From Ailanthus altissimus (Eukaryota; Streptophyta; Magnoliopsida; Sapindales; Simaroubaceae), in contig OX327700.1 in the NCBI GenBank assembly GCA_946807835.1, positions 27,626,001-27,690,000 of the forward strand: 64,000 bases of DNA. The letters run 5' to 3'. This document shows, piece after piece, positions 26,340 through 38,820 of this stretch. Every line of letters starts with the position of its first letter. The first letter of the stretch is position 1. The notes beneath the pieces were generated by a model. That model did no database searches and had not been told where the DNA came from. It saw only the letters and a list, made by a program, of their open reading frames with translations. The translations under genes and the position numbers were made by a program.

Positions 26340-27900
26340 ATATTGCTTTTTAGGTTTTAAATTTTGACATATACAGTTCTATTCTAAAGGGAACTTCTAT
26401 GGGGAAGACAAAAGGCCGGTGCTATGCCCATTTACCATCTAAATTTTAGGTGCTTTAGATTTTATATATGTTTTAACTTCTAACAGCCAACATATTGCAC
26501 AGGGATCTCTAATTGGCAAGGAATAGCTTATTATCTGACTATTGACATCTTAATTTTCTTTTATTAGTTGCCAGTTTCTATATATCTTGCATGCTTGAAG
26601 CCTGAATGGAGGGAAAAGGATTGGCACATTTGTTTTAAGTTGCCTCCATTCTAAGCTTGTTGCGTTGTTGTTGTTTGTAGTTCCTTGGACGTTGTCACTC
26701 ATTAGATTGTTGTGCTTTTGAAGTCAAGTAGAAATACAACAATATCAAGGGACTCTTAATTTGATTTGCGAGATTGGAATTTTTTTACCACTCACTTTCT
26801 GCCTTATCAGTATCTGCCTTTTTCATGCTTGGAACTTTCTTTAAGCTGAAGAAAATGTCAAACTTGATTTACGACCTGTGAAATGGAAAGCTTTTTTAGA
26901 AAAAAAAAAGAAGGTATTGGGATGATTTTGTCGATATTTTAGCAATTTTTACTGAAGAAATGAATTTGCATTTCACAATTTTCATAAAATCTCATGTCAC
27001 TTCACAATTATGATAGATATTCTTCAGACTTCAACAAATGAATTGGATAAATTCCGTGGAAGGGAATAGGATTTGTAACATCGAAAATAGCCTTTGAGTT
27101 TGTTTGCTTTGATTAGGGATGAAAGTGACTTGTGGGATGGGAAATTACGGGGTTTATTCTGAACGGGGAAGGGGTGAAATATTTTTTGTAAAAATAAAAT
27201 GGAATATGAAAAAATTTTATTCTTTAAATTATTAATGAGGTGCAAATGAGATTAAGCTATTCGTGAGTCCTTGCCTCATTTTTAATGAATATGTTAAATA
27301 ATTTATTAATTTTTTATCTTATAATTTATATTTAATTTAAAAATAGTTTAATAATTTATTTTTATTAATAAAAATCTCTTAAAATATTTTTTTTTATTGT
27401 AAATGAATTTTTTTTTTTGAGTTGGACAACCATGAATTTTAATGAATTATAAAGTAATTAATAAAAAAATTGATGATATTATTTTTTTATTTTTTATTTT
27501 ATAAAAGATAATTTTATGTTATTCTAATTTATTAGTTTGATAATTTTTTAATTATAATATAGACTAAAATTTTGTATTGTTTGTGAATATAAATCAATAT
27601 TAATAAATAAAAAAAAATAGAAAACGGAAAAGAGATGAGAAAGACATTCTTTATATGATGATTCTTCATTCCCACCTTTTTAAATTTTTTAAAAATAAAA
27701 TAGAGATATTTAATAAAAAAAAAAAGTATGAGAAATACCGCTCCATCCCTACTCCATCGTTAAATTTTTAAAAATTTAAATAAAAAATAAAAAATAAATA
27801 AAATAGAACACGAGAAATACCTCCTCGCCCCATTACAATTCTAATAATCCAGACGCCAACAAAGGCGCTACTCCTCCCGCGCAAGTTTTTTGCATCAATT
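26340..27900. other. Intergenic, AT-rich, no gene recognised
   Basis: Mixed then very AT-rich sequence with long T and A runs between 27290 and 27800. The GGGG-containing stretch near 27120-27180 and its rough counterpart near 27820-27835 (CCTCGCCCC) may be repeat debris. Nothing more can be supported. Confidence 0.45.
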
Positions 27901-27912
27901 TTTTACCTCCAG

Positions 27913-28174
27913 ACACGTCACCGATCCGTCAGGCCTAAAACTAAACACGCATCTCAACCATCCACTTCGTCAACATGCTTACCCAATCTGACGACTTCCA
28001 CATGAGCCAAGTCATCGATTTTCGTCACCAACTAGCACACTTATTAGTCTAGCCATCTTCACCGTCAATTTACTTACTTTTCGAAGTCCTCATCGAACGG
28101 TCCATGCTCATTACGTCCTCGATCCGCGTGAACCAAAACCCACGAATTAAACTCCGCATCACCTCTCTATATAA
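27913..28174 (+). promoter_or_regulatory. H2B promoter: two type I histone elements and TATA box
   Basis: Plant histone type I elements combine an ACGTCA hexamer with a reversed octamer GATCCGCG. One near-match lies at 27915-27928 (ACGTCACCGATCCGTC, octamer 7 of 8 at best). A second at 28113-28128 has ACGTCC plus a perfect GATCCGCG at 28121-28128. A TATATAA box lies at 28168-28174, about 105 bp before the start codon. This arrangement is established for S-phase expression of plant histone genes. Confidence 0.75.
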
Positions 28175-28278
28175 TCAATTCAACACAACATGCTTTTCCT
28201 CACAATTACCTCTTATCTTCAAGAAGAAAAAAAAAATCTGTAAACCCTAATTCTATTTTTCTCAGTTAATCCAATCTA

Positions 28279-28719
28279 ATGGCACCAAAGGCTGAGAAGA
28301 AGCCGGCTGAGAAGAAGCCAGCTGAGGAGAAGAAGACCTCGGTGGCCGAGAAGGCGCCGGCGGAGAAGAAGCCGAAGGCCGGTAAGAAGCTTCCAAAAGA
28401 AGCTGCCTCTGGGGAGAAGAAGAAGAAGCGCGTGAAGAAGAGCACCGAGACTTACAAGATCTACATATTCAAAGTCCTCAAGCAAGTCCACCCAGATATC
28501 GGAATCTCGAGCAAAGCCATGGGAATCATGAACAGTTTCATCAACGATATTTTCGAGAAGCTTGCCCAGGAAGCTTCCAGGTTGGCTAGGTACAACAAGA
28601 AGCCCACGATTACTTCGAGGGAAATTCAGACCGCTGTAAGACTTGTACTCCCCGGTGAGTTGGCTAAGCACGCTGTCTCTGAGGGTACCAAGGCGGTTAC
28701 CAAGTTTACTTCGTCTTGA
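28279..28719 (+). CDS. H2B: Histone H2B
   Basis: Intronless 146-residue core histone that pairs with H2A in the nucleosome. The N-terminal tail (about residues 1-55) is a lysine/alanine-rich array with repeated AEKKPA-type units, as in plant H2Bs. The histone fold follows from about residue 56 with [40 protein letters not shown] and [20 protein letters not shown]. The end is [11 protein letters not shown], and K142 corresponds to the conserved mono-ubiquitination lysine. The start is the only ATG giving the full tail and follows a short leader after the TATA box. No lesions are seen. Which H2B variant class it belongs to cannot be decided without alignment. Confidence 0.98.
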   Translation: MAPKAEKKPAEKKPAEEKKTSVAEKAPAEKKPKAGKKLPKEAASGEKKKKRVKKSTETYKIYIFKVLKQVHPDIGISSKAMGIMNSFINDIFEKLAQEASRLARYNKKPTITSREIQTAVRLVLPGELAKHAVSEGTKAVTKFTSS

Positions 28720-30480
28720 AGGTAGCTATGAGGTCGGTAGTGGATTTGGTGTTATTGTTGTGTAGCTAAAGTAGGTTAGGGTTTTTAATTGCAGTAGATG
28801 GATAATGGGCGTGTTTTTACGGTTTCTTTTTGTGGGTCTTTTAGGGTTTGTTTGGATGTACTTGGATTTTGGATCTTCTCGTTCTAGACGATGTGAATGT
28901 TCATTATGTTAGAAAATGAAAACGGAATATGATTTCGTAAATTGTTCTTGTTCCATATTTGCTTTGTGCGTGGCCTTATTGATGGGTTGTGGTAAGTCTA
29001 ATTTTTTTTCCCTTATTTCAATTTGATTGATGCATTGCTGTGTTTGGTGAAAATTTGAATTGGGTTAGGGTTTGAATTGTGATTCCAATGAATCGATGCC
29101 ATGTTGATTTACTCTATACGTGTTAAATTGGACGATTATTTGTGCTTGTGAATTAATGGCATTTGTGGGTTCAGTGAGCTATCGATGCGGTCTTACCTGC
29201 AATGAAGAATAAAGTTACTGTGTTTTTGTTCATTGTGTGTACATTGTTTTTAATTGAAATTTGATGATCGAAGTTGGAATAGATGCAATGGTTTTTTTCT
29301 TTTAATTTTAATTTTTTTTGTTTCTTCATAGTAAAGAGGTAGTTGAAGTAGCTCAATCGGCATTTGTCCTTATAATAATGTTGCACTTGTCTACTTTTGA
29401 CCCTCAGATGAAGCTTTAAAATTTCGTTACAACCTCCGTTTCTTGTGTTGGCAAATTCATGATTAGGGTGATAGAGTTACTTTGATTTGATATGTAAATG
29501 CATTCGTCCTGTAATCCTATTTGCTGGATGGAACTGGTGTTAACACTAGGTTTGCTTTTCAAGTTCGTGTTCTAGGTTTTGTTTTTCCTTGTTTTCATAT
29601 AGTTAGTTCTGTTGGGGAATATGGTTTTGGCTCTTTTTTTAATTTTTAAATAAATAAATAAAATCTATTTGTGGAACATTGTTCTCAAGTTTTAGGCAAA
29701 TTTGGATTGTGATTATGAAATGAACCGGAGAAAACTAAACTCTAGTTTAGCCAGTTACGGAGATGCAAAACTATGGTAATGTAGATGTTCCAATAAACCC
29801 CCAATGTGGATTGGATAAAGAAAAAACATCACTGAGAGAACGGGGAAAGAAAGAATGATGTTTGAATGACGCCTTGAAACATGGACAGGTCAAGAGATTT
29901 TTAAATATGTTGAAAAAAATTAATAAAATAATTAAAGAAAGAAAGTGCATTGTGTTGAGGCCTGAAGTTGATCAACTTGAAGAACTACCGTATTATTATT
30001 CTAATGATAATGAAAGCAACCGGGTCATATCAGTTTCTGCTTTGAGCAACATTTCTTCTTGTCGTCTATTATTTTGGTCATTATTTTCCCCTTTCAGTAT
30101 TGTCGGCCAATTTCATCACACATTCTGAGGCTTGTCCATTTAGCGGACAATATCCATTTTTCTACTTTTAAAAAATGAAGCCGTTTGTAGATAAAGAGCT
30201 TCCCGGGTTACTCCGACTGAAAAGCTGAACCTCCTATCTTCACTCTGTTTCTCTTCCCTATTGTCTTATACTTGTCCGTCATGCTCATCTCAGCTTATTA
30301 GACATTTAACAATCAAGAACTCCCCAAATCCAAAATCAGAATAAAAATCTAGAACGTGGTTCTTCACTTTCTTTCCTAGCACCATTTCACTTTCCCCCAA
30401 CCTGGTTTAGGGCTGCACTGCATATCTTCTTGGAGAACTTCTGAAACAGGACCTAGTTTTGTATCTTTGATTACTCAAAA
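28720..30480. other. H2B 3' flank and intergenic stretch
   Basis: T-rich and G/T-rich sequence after the H2B stop, as is usual for plant 3' flanks, then mixed sequence. The open frame at 29862-30128 shows no family feature. No RNA gene or repeat was recognised. Confidence 0.45.
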
Positions 30481-30486
30481 GTTGAA

Positions 30487-31365
30487 ATTGGAAGTCTTTT
30501 TTGTTGTACAATATGACCAGACTCCAGACTCACATTTCTTCTTGTGTAATACACGTGGTGCCTGCATTGCTTTGCTTCAAGAAGCGGTCTGCTGAGTAAC
30601 ATCTTTCTCTCTGATCATATATGTTTATGTATGTATTATATGTGTATTATATGTCATGGTGCCATAAACTTATACATGTAAACATTCTATACAGAGTCCG
30701 TATACTTTGAACAGGAGCTTTCTTTATTCATGTATAAGTGCATGTGTTGTGGATCTTTTTTTACATACCATTAATATTACCAAGAAAGGCTAATGTCAAA
30801 GAACTCACTTTATGTGCAATCTCAGGTTAGCAGTAATACCTAAAGTAGACGAATAACAAGTTCTGTTTTAAAAACAATCCCTCGGTCTAACTATTGTTTT
30901 CAAGGTTTTTACAGATCAAGAATAACCGGTCAGTTCTCCGAAAATGTGGAAGATATTTGTTGAGTTATACTTGTTGACTTACCTTTTTTTGTTTAGAGAA
31001 CTGGTGATTATAAATTTTATATATTTCTTGGATGAAGTGTTACGGGTGTTCTGTTTTAGAGTGCCTTTTAAGTTTCACAGTTAATAACTAATCTAATTAT
31101 GTCTTTGACATTAGTGATCGACTGCCCAAGAACATGATTATCAGGAAGGCAAACTTTACGGTTGACATGAAAGTGGCAAATGTGCATTTTGTTGGAATCA
31201 ACATGCCCTTGGCCAAAAAATTGTAACATCTTCTATGCAGTTGTCCTCTTGAATTTATTTCTATTTTAAGGTAAGTTCAAAACTAGTAATTGAATTACAT
31301 TCTTCAGGTTCATGTGGGATCAGTCCATGATAAATTCAGAGAAGGAAAACTGATGATTAACATGT
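30487..31365 (+). pseudogene. Yippee-like pseudogene, copy 1
   Basis: Yippee proteins are small zinc-binding proteins that usually open with MGRLFVV. Here 30487-30597 is clearly related to the exon at 32776-32895, but the ATG is ATT (30487-30489) and one extra T in the following T run shifts the frame; the later reading ends CXXRG...QEAVC-stop. Weaker matches to later Yippee exons follow in order: KVANVHFVG near 31168-31195 (compare the family's VADVHCVGC) and VHDKFREGKLMIN after an acceptor at about 31309 (compare AHDKSQKYKEGKFVLER). Order and spacing fit an unprocessed decayed gene. The first-exon match is solid by comparison with copy 2; the later exons are tentative. Confidence 0.55.
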
Positions 31366-31369
31366 AAGT

Positions 31370-32720
31370 TTTTGACATAGTTATTGCAGTATGTTAGTGT
31401 TTGTTGGTTTAAATTGAAGAACTGATTGAAGGGAGAAGCTGCTTTACTGGTCTGGTAAGGAGATGATAGATTCCAATAATAATTCGAGGACATTAAAGGA
31501 GGCTCACTTAACATGCAAATACTGCACATTTTACAGCCAAAATCAACCTTTTTCCTTTTAGTTTTGTTATATATACGTTTCTCTTGATAAGTATAAAGCG
31601 AGATGAGAAGTTGAATTGTTGTTCTTGTTATTAGAACATTTAAGATACCATACATTTTTAGTGAATTTTATATCTGACAGCCAAAATTAAGAAGAGAAGT
31701 TGCAATTTACTGAAAATTGTGGTCTTTTTCACTAAAATAATTGTATATTACAGAATTTCTGCAATAATGCTCTAGGTGAAATAAGGAATATCATAAATTT
31801 CTGTACTCGCTAAACAACCAATGATTACAACATACGTATGACATGACAGAGAAACAATATCTCTGCTTTTTCCTCAAAACGATCCCCTCGAAGATCCGTA
31901 ACTACAGCATTCAGGCATTAGCTGAATCATGATTTCCGAGTTCATAATCTGATGAAACATGAGGACACAACTAAAGAGCATAAGCTGAAGGGCTCCAAAA
32001 AATTGATTAAACATACAATTAATATTATTGCACTACAATGGCTCTTGTTTGTTGTCCTCCTTCCATGTTGATTCTTCTAACTTTTCATTAATGCTTGTTG
32101 TGCATTTAGATAAAAGACATGCATACAAAAAAGAAAGAAGACCGTATGGTACCTGACAGATTTATTGTGAGTTATTACAAAGTTTTGTAGTATTTTTGAA
32201 AATTTCTAATTCTACAAACAATTATGAGAAGGATATATAAAATCTTGTAACAATATGGTTCAGGAATAGAATTTAAATGGGCAACTTTGACATGCTTCAC
32301 CAGAACTAAAGCCCTTGTAATTTGCTTGTTCTGATAATATGCTTTGCACTGTGAGAAAATTTCATATTAAAGAACCAAGTGTCATTCTACAGAAACAACA
32401 GAAGACCAAAGCATTTGAAAAATATGCTGCCCTAGCTTAGAGCCATTTACAATGTTGGGTCCTCAAGATGACAGTTATAATTGAAAAACTGAAGTACCTT
32501 TTCCTCCTCTTTCTTTCACGCCCATATGTATACAAATAGACCGTGCACTTCTCAGCTTATACAATATTAATTTGTGCTTTTATTTTGCCAATTCATAACT
32601 AAGAACCTCTCTTTCACTCAAACTTATAATACAGGTTTAAGATCAGAATCAAGAACTTGAACTGTTTCTTGGCTTTTATTCCATCCAATATTTCACCATT
32701 GATAAACTTGCAACCTAACT
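31370..32720. other. Stretch between the two Yippee-like copies
   Basis: Mixed AT-rich sequence without recognisable coding or repeat features. It may be the remaining flank of a tandem duplication, since the two first-exon copies lie about 2.29 kb apart. Confidence 0.4.
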
Positions 32721-32775
32721 CTGATTGTTGGTTCACAGTTGCAGCATCAAGAGATCTCTAATCACCCACGTTGCC

Positions 32776-32895
32776 ATGGGAAGGCTATTTGTCGTACAAT
32801 ATGACCAGATTCCGGAATTTCGTTTCTTCTTGTGTAAAGCGTGCCATACCCACATTGCCTTGAGCGAAGAATTGGTCAGCAAAATAACGCCACTC
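32776..32895 (+). pseudogene. Yippee-like exon 1, copy 2 (gene fragment)
   Basis: The ATG at 32776 opens MGRLFVVQYDQIPEFRFFLC followed by KACHTHIALSEELVSK. This matches the start of plant Yippee-like proteins, including the first CXXC zinc-ligand pair. After SK the sequence is AAAATAACG; the expected donor GT seems to be AT here, so the frame runs on 14 residues to a stop at 32932-32934. I found no second exon with the HCRHGKAYLF-type sequence downstream. It is probably a truncated duplicate that kept an intact first exon; a short expressed peptide cannot be excluded. Confidence 0.55.
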
Positions 32896-33461
32896 AAGTT
32901 CTCTCTCTTTCTAATCGTAATTCTTTGTTGTTGAATGTGTTTGGGTACATATTTTAGTATTTTATCATTGTTCATGTGTTCTCTCGATGATGTACTAGTC
33001 AAGTTTCTTATGGATTTGAAGGTCTGGGTGATTCTTGAATCGTGATGATATGCATCTTATCTATCACCTATGATTTGTTGATGGTTCTGTTGGTTACTTT
33101 GAACTACTACAGTGTCTTGAAGCTGCTAAAACTTGACTGTTCTTGGTACACTTTTTTGAATAAGATTGCCCAGAAGCCTCGGACAGATCTCAGTATGCTT
33201 TATAAACAATTAATTGTTGTAGTTCAAACAGATTATATGAATATCATAATAAGCTTGTTGTTTGGCTAGATGATTCTGATTTCACATTGCTAATTAAAAG
33301 GGCATCCGATCAACCTCTTTATTTGGGCTGAAGAACAAGTTGCTTACTCAGGTATATTGAATGGTTCTCCTAGTTACTAAGATATATCATTGCTTCATAG
33401 GGAATTAATGAGCTCCAATTATATGGGAAGCTCTTAGCCACTTGTTCACCTCATCGGTAGC

Positions 33462-34085
33462 CCATGTGCACTAGACCCTAAAGGTCACATGGCTCACGTG
33501 TGTTATCTGTAGTTCAGACTGCGGGCTTATTAGTTTACACTGCAAGATAGGTTTGACTTTGATACTATTGATATCTGCTCCCTCACAATATGATATTATC
33601 ATCCATCTTAACTCTACTATAATGTGAGATTCTAACACTTGACCCTCATCTCTTCCATTTTGACCATATTGCTATATGTACCTTAGGAATATTGGATCTC
33701 AAATGTTACAGCTTACACCCTTAGGAGACATATAGCTTCGTGTACGTTAGATCTTTGGGGACACATAACTAACTCACGTGGGCATCTACCACCCTTAGGG
33801 GACACTCAACCTTGTGTGCGTTAAGTCTTTGGGGATAATGAATGACTGACTCATGTGGGTATCTATCGCCCTTAGGGGACACACAATCTCGTGTGCGCTA
33901 GGCTTTTGGGGATATATGATTGACCCATGTGAGCTAGACCCCAAGGGTCATATGGCAAGTGTGCACTATTTTTAGCCTATATTGTGGGCTTACTGGCCCA
34001 CACTACGAGGTAAGTTCGACCTTGATGCCATTTGTAACAAATTGCTCACATCGCGAGGTAAGTTCGGTTTTGATACCATTGTAAC
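33462..34085 (+). repeat. Composite repeat: three 75-77 bp tandem units between two longer direct repeats
   Basis: Central units at 33717-33790, 33791-33867 and 33868 to about 33943 each open RCCCTTAGGRGACA and contain CTTTKGGGGA and CATGTGGG-like segments. They are flanked by diverged direct repeats at 33462-33568 and 33923-34036, which share CCCATGTG, a CTAGACC...GGTCA segment, GCGGGCTTA/GTGGGCTTA, and a GGTTTGACTTTGAT-like end. A third partial copy of that end lies at 34048-34085. No open frame; origin unknown. Confidence 0.6.
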
Positions 34086-34568
34086 AATCTATTCATACAT
34101 AATATAATATTATTCACTTTAGGCTTAGGCCTGTATGACTTTATTCTTGAGTTTCTCCAAAAAGTCTCATATTGTTTAAGAGGGGCTCTATATATTTAAC
34201 TTTTAAACTTTTTCTAATTAGACGATGTTAGATTATGACACTTAACTCTCACATCATCCATTATAACTATTTTGATTATGATCTTATGAGTATTGGATCT
34301 CGGGTGTTATAACTATTTAATTAAGCGATATGCCTTTGGTTCAAAGACATTTTTTAGACCGACACTTTCTTCTTAGGTCTTGTGGACCAGAATTCTCTTT
34401 GAGCTTTGTGAGTTGAGGGTAATTCTTTATGAGCTAAAGACTTTAGGCTTTATAAGTCAAAATTCAAGGGAGAACAAAGGTAAACATTCAAATTTAAAGT
34501 TTCAATTTCAAGATTGGAATCATTACCTCATCGAGAAAAGGGTTATTCAGGCGATCTCACAACGCTTA

Positions 34569-35329
34569 TGTTGAAGCGGAAGCACATAAACAAGCTAAAC
34601 AATTCACCCAAGTAATATAATAATGCAGAACAAGTTATTAAGAAATAAAAGAGAGAAAGGGGTAGAAGAAGAACACACAAAGAATTACGTGGTTCGGCAA
34701 CTTGCCTACGTCCATGGCGGATCAAGATCACACTCTTCTCTTATTATGAATCACAAGGCAATCACAAAGTATGCCTATTACAAGAAAGATCACAAAGAAA
34801 ACTCTCTCTTACCCTCTAGGGATTTTCTCTCACAAAGAACCACTAAGAATTATCATTAAGATTATTATTGATCACCAAGATCTCACTAAGATCACAAAGA
34901 TCACTATTGATCACAAAGATCACTCTTGATCACAAAGATGACAAGATGTGTTTATAAGCCAATTGATAGCCTTTATATAGGCCTTGGGATGTCCTAGGTT
35001 TTCCCTATATGTGTGGGAGTCGTATTAGAGAGTCTTAGAGCAAGTGGGAGATGAAATTAGAAAGTTTCATAATTTCGGGATACTGTTCCCGCGTCTAATG
35101 CTGGCGCGCTTTTGCTGAGCGCTGCGGCGTTGGCTTTCTGGCGTCGCGGCACTGAGGTTCTGTTCTAGGCGCTGCGACGCCCACTCCTGGTCACCGCGGC
35201 GCTGGTCGCCTGGTGCGCCCTTCTTCATTTTTTGCCTCATTTCGCGTCCGTCTTCGATCCGTGTGCATCCTACACACTTGGCTCGATCCTCAAATCATAT
35301 TCCAATGATTTTTAATCAATATTCTCACA
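34569..35329 (-). repeat. Copia 3' LTR (761 bp)
   Basis: It starts TGTTGAAGCGG and ends ATTCTCACA on the plus strand, so TG...CA. It contains a run of GATCACAAAGATCACT-like repeats near 34870-34935 and a GC-rich core of GGCGCTGCGGCG-type words near 35095-35220. Immediately outside is AATCCCCTCCTTG (35330-35342), which read on the minus strand is the polypurine tract. Confidence 0.88.
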
Positions 35330-35398
35330 AATCCCCTCCTTGATTCAAAATCATTCACAAAGTAAATCGATCTCTCATTTCCGCATCTTCGGTCACCT

Positions 35399-38300
35399 TC
35401 ACAAAGTAGTGACTCCGGTTAAGTCCTTGCATAGGACGAACTTAACCGAGGGCAGTGGCTTAGTCAACATATCAGCAGGGTTTTTAGATGACACTATCTT
35501 TATCAGACTATCTTCACCACTTTGGACAATCTCACGAATGTAATGGAGCCTCACATCAATGTGTTTCGACCTCTCGTGGAACACTTGATGCTTGCTTAGG
35601 TGTATGACACTCTGGCTGTCACAGTATACACCGGTGTTTACATCTTTATGAGCTAATATCTCCGTGCATATGCCTTTTAACCACATGGCCTCCTTTATAG
35701 CTTCACCAACAGCTATGTACTCTGCCTCTGTGGTAAAAAGTGCAACCACATGTTGTAGAACTGATCTCCAACACACACTACACCCAAACACTGTGAATAC
35801 GTAGCCCATCAACGATCTTCTCTTGTCAAGATCACCTGCATAATCTGAGTCTACGTACCCTCTCACCATTTCATTGTTGTCCTCGTCCCTCTTATACACC
35901 AACCCGTGATTCGACGTTCCCTTGAGATATCTCAGAATCCACTTTACTGCAAGCCAGTGATCTTTACCCGGATTCGCCATGTATCTACTCACCACACTCA
36001 CAGCCTGTGCTATGTCTGATCTTGTGCAAACCATTGCATACATGATGCTCCCCACAGCGCTTGCATACGGTACTTTGCTCATCTGCAATTTTTCATCCTC
36101 GGATGTCGGCGACTGTGCTGCTGACAGTCTAAAATGCATGGCCAAAGGAGTAGAGACAACCTTCACGTTTGACATACCAAACTTCTCCAGAATTTTGACT
36201 ATATATCGTTGTTGGGACAAGAAGATAACATCTTTTCTTTCCCTCACAATGTCCATACCCAAAATTCTCTTCGCTGCTCCCAAATCCTTCATTTCAAACT
36301 CGCCACTTAACTGCTTCTTGAGCTTCTGTATTTCTTCCATATTCTTGCATGCGATCAACATATCATCAACGTATAGAAGCAAATACATCATCCCACAACT
36401 CATGTTCTTGAAGTACACGCATCCATCATACTTGCTCTTACTAAAGCCACAAGCCATTATAAACTCATCAAATCTCCTATACCACTGTCTAGGTGATTGC
36501 TTTAACCCGTATAATGACTTCTTTAGCAAACAAGCATGATCTTATTTACCGGGCTCCTCGAACCCTTGCGGATGTGCCATGTATATTGTTTCTTCAAGCT
36601 CTCCATGTAGAAAAGCTGTCTTTACATCCATCTACTCTAGATGTAAATCAAGGTTTGCACACATAGCTAACAAAATCCTAATAGATGTGTGCTTGACAAC
36701 TGGAGAGAATATCTCATAAACATCGACTCCCTCTTTCTGAGTAAAACCTTGTGCTACTAACCTAGCCTTAAATCTCGTAGGCTCAATCCCCGGTATCCCC
36801 TCCTTCACCTTATACACCCACTTGCACCCGACTAGCTTCTTTTGAGGTCTCTCCACCAATTTTCAGGTATTGTTCTTCCTAAGAGAACAAATTTCTTCTT
36901 CTATGGCCTGCTGCCATTCTTTCTTGTTTTCACTCTTCATAGCCTCACCATATGTCCTAGGCTCATCATACTCAAGAGTGTAAGCAGAATTAAAAGCATG
37001 AGCAACTAAGTCTGCTTGTGCATACCTGACTGGTGGGTTAATCGTTCTCCTTAACCTGTTTCTAGCAAGTTGGTACTCTTCAAGTTCTAACTCAAGAGTT
37101 CTAGTCTTCTTTTGGGTGGACTTGGAGGAATTCGCCGGTGTTCTTGGTTCATCTTTAAGGATCTCCTTGTTGAAGTGTTGATCTGGGGGCATATCAGATC
37201 CATTTTTAGGCGCTACTTCAACTTCTATTAACTCGGATGCTGAGTTTTCCTTGGTCACAGGTTCTTCTTTCTCATCTACTTGGGAGGTTTTCAGCATCGT
37301 CATCTCATCGAACGTCACATCACGGCTTATGATACTCCTTGGTGGTGTTAAGTCTTTACACCACACCTTGTATCCTTTTACTCTTTTGGGATATCCTATG
37401 AATATCCCTTTGATAGCTCTAGGTTCCAACTTCCCCTCCTTAACATGTACAAAGGCAGGGCAACCAAATATTCTAAGATGGTCATACTTCGGAGGATTGC
37501 CAGACCATTTCTCTTCTGGCGTCTTGAAGTCAATTGCTGAGGAGGGACTTCTGTTTATCAAGTAAGCAGCAGTCACTACAGCTTCTCCCCAGAATGTCTT
37601 GGACATCTTCGTATTGGTAAGCATGCATCTAACCTTTTCAAGTAGGGTCCTGTTTATCTTCTCAACTACCCCATTCTGCAGCGGTGTTGATCTTACCGTT
37701 CTATGCCTTGCAATCCCATGCTTGGCACAAAACCCATCAAACTCTCTGTTGCAAAACTCAAGGCCGTTGTTAGTCCTAAGCCTCTTTACCCTTTTGCTAG
37801 TCTGATTTTCAACAAGAACCTTCTAAGTCTTGAATATTTCAAAGGCTTGATCCTTACTCTTCAACACATAGACTCACAGCTTCCTTGAATAGTCATCAAT
37901 CAAGCTGAGAAAATATCTAGCACCACCACGAGTAGCTGTTTGAGCTGGTCCCCAAAGATCCGAGTGTATGTAGTCAAGAGTCCCTTTAGTCTTATGCACG
38001 CCGATACTGAACCTCACTCTATGTGCTTTCCCTAGCACACAATGCTCACAAAACTCCAAGGGCTGGAACTTATCCTCTTTAAAAACCTTTTGGCTATATA
38101 ACTCCTTTAGGTTTCTCTCGCTTAGGTGTGCCAGTCTAAGATGCCACAACTTGGTTTGTATACTTTCATCATCTATAGAGAATAGTGTAGAACCACTCAC
38201 GACTTCTCCTTTAAGCACATAAACACCTTTATGCTTCTCTCCTCTCATCACCACCATGGAACCTCTCAAAACTCTTAAAATCCCTCCGTCGATCCTGATG

Positions 38301-38431
38301 GAACACCTATTCTGGTCTAAAGTCCCTAGTAAGATCAAGTTTCTCTTCAAGTCAGGAACATACCTAACATCTATCAACTCTCTCACTCGCCCATCATGTA
38401 GCCTAAGTTTAATACTACGAATTTCCATCAT
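35399..38431 (-). pseudogene. Copia pol: integrase, reverse transcriptase and RNase H, with in-frame stops
   Basis: Four open segments lie in one frame: 37874-38431 (after the protease region; GAG-pre-integrase with HLRLAHLSERNL and CEHCVLGK, then the integrase start), 36863-37624 (integrase end and linker), 36632-36859 (RT start with CKWVYKVKEG and FKARLVAQGF) and 35399-36529 (RT with LLLYVDDML, then RNase H with DSDYAGDLDKRRS and the copia end MLTKPLP). Stops at 38432-38434, 37874-37876, near 37825, 36863-36865, 36629-36631 and near 36540 separate them; where recognisable, some replace tryptophan codons. The protease motif region lies upstream near 38510-38580. No functional polyprotein can be made. 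Confidence 0.9.
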
Positions 38432-38820
38432 CTAACATGCAACGTCATTACCCATTAAGACCTTACCACCACTAATGGGCTGAAAATTTGTAAACCAGGA
38501 CTTGTGCGGGCACATATGAAAAGTACAACCAGAATCAAGAACCCATTGGTCAGAGTTCTTACCATTAGTAGTGACGAGTGTCTCTGCGCTGTCATAGCTA
38601 TCATCATAGGCAAGCGCAACATCCGCTATCTTCTTATCTTGTGCTTTCTTCTCAGGACAGTCTTTTATGAAGTGCCCATCTTTCTTGCAGTAATAGCACT
38701 TCCTAAAAGTCCTAGACTTCGACCTTAAGCCTTTTTTCTTCCCATCTCTATATGAGGGCCTTCCTCTTACAGATAAATTTTCTGCATTGCCCTCAGCCTG
38801 CTTTCCTAATAACTTTGAGT

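Noticed and set aside
29862..30128. 88-residue plus-strand open frame
   Set aside because: No recognisable domain and no promoter or splice features; it reads like chance open sequence in a 3' flank.
35979..36539. 186-residue plus-strand open frame
   Set aside because: Antisense shadow of the copia reverse transcriptase/RNase H frame.
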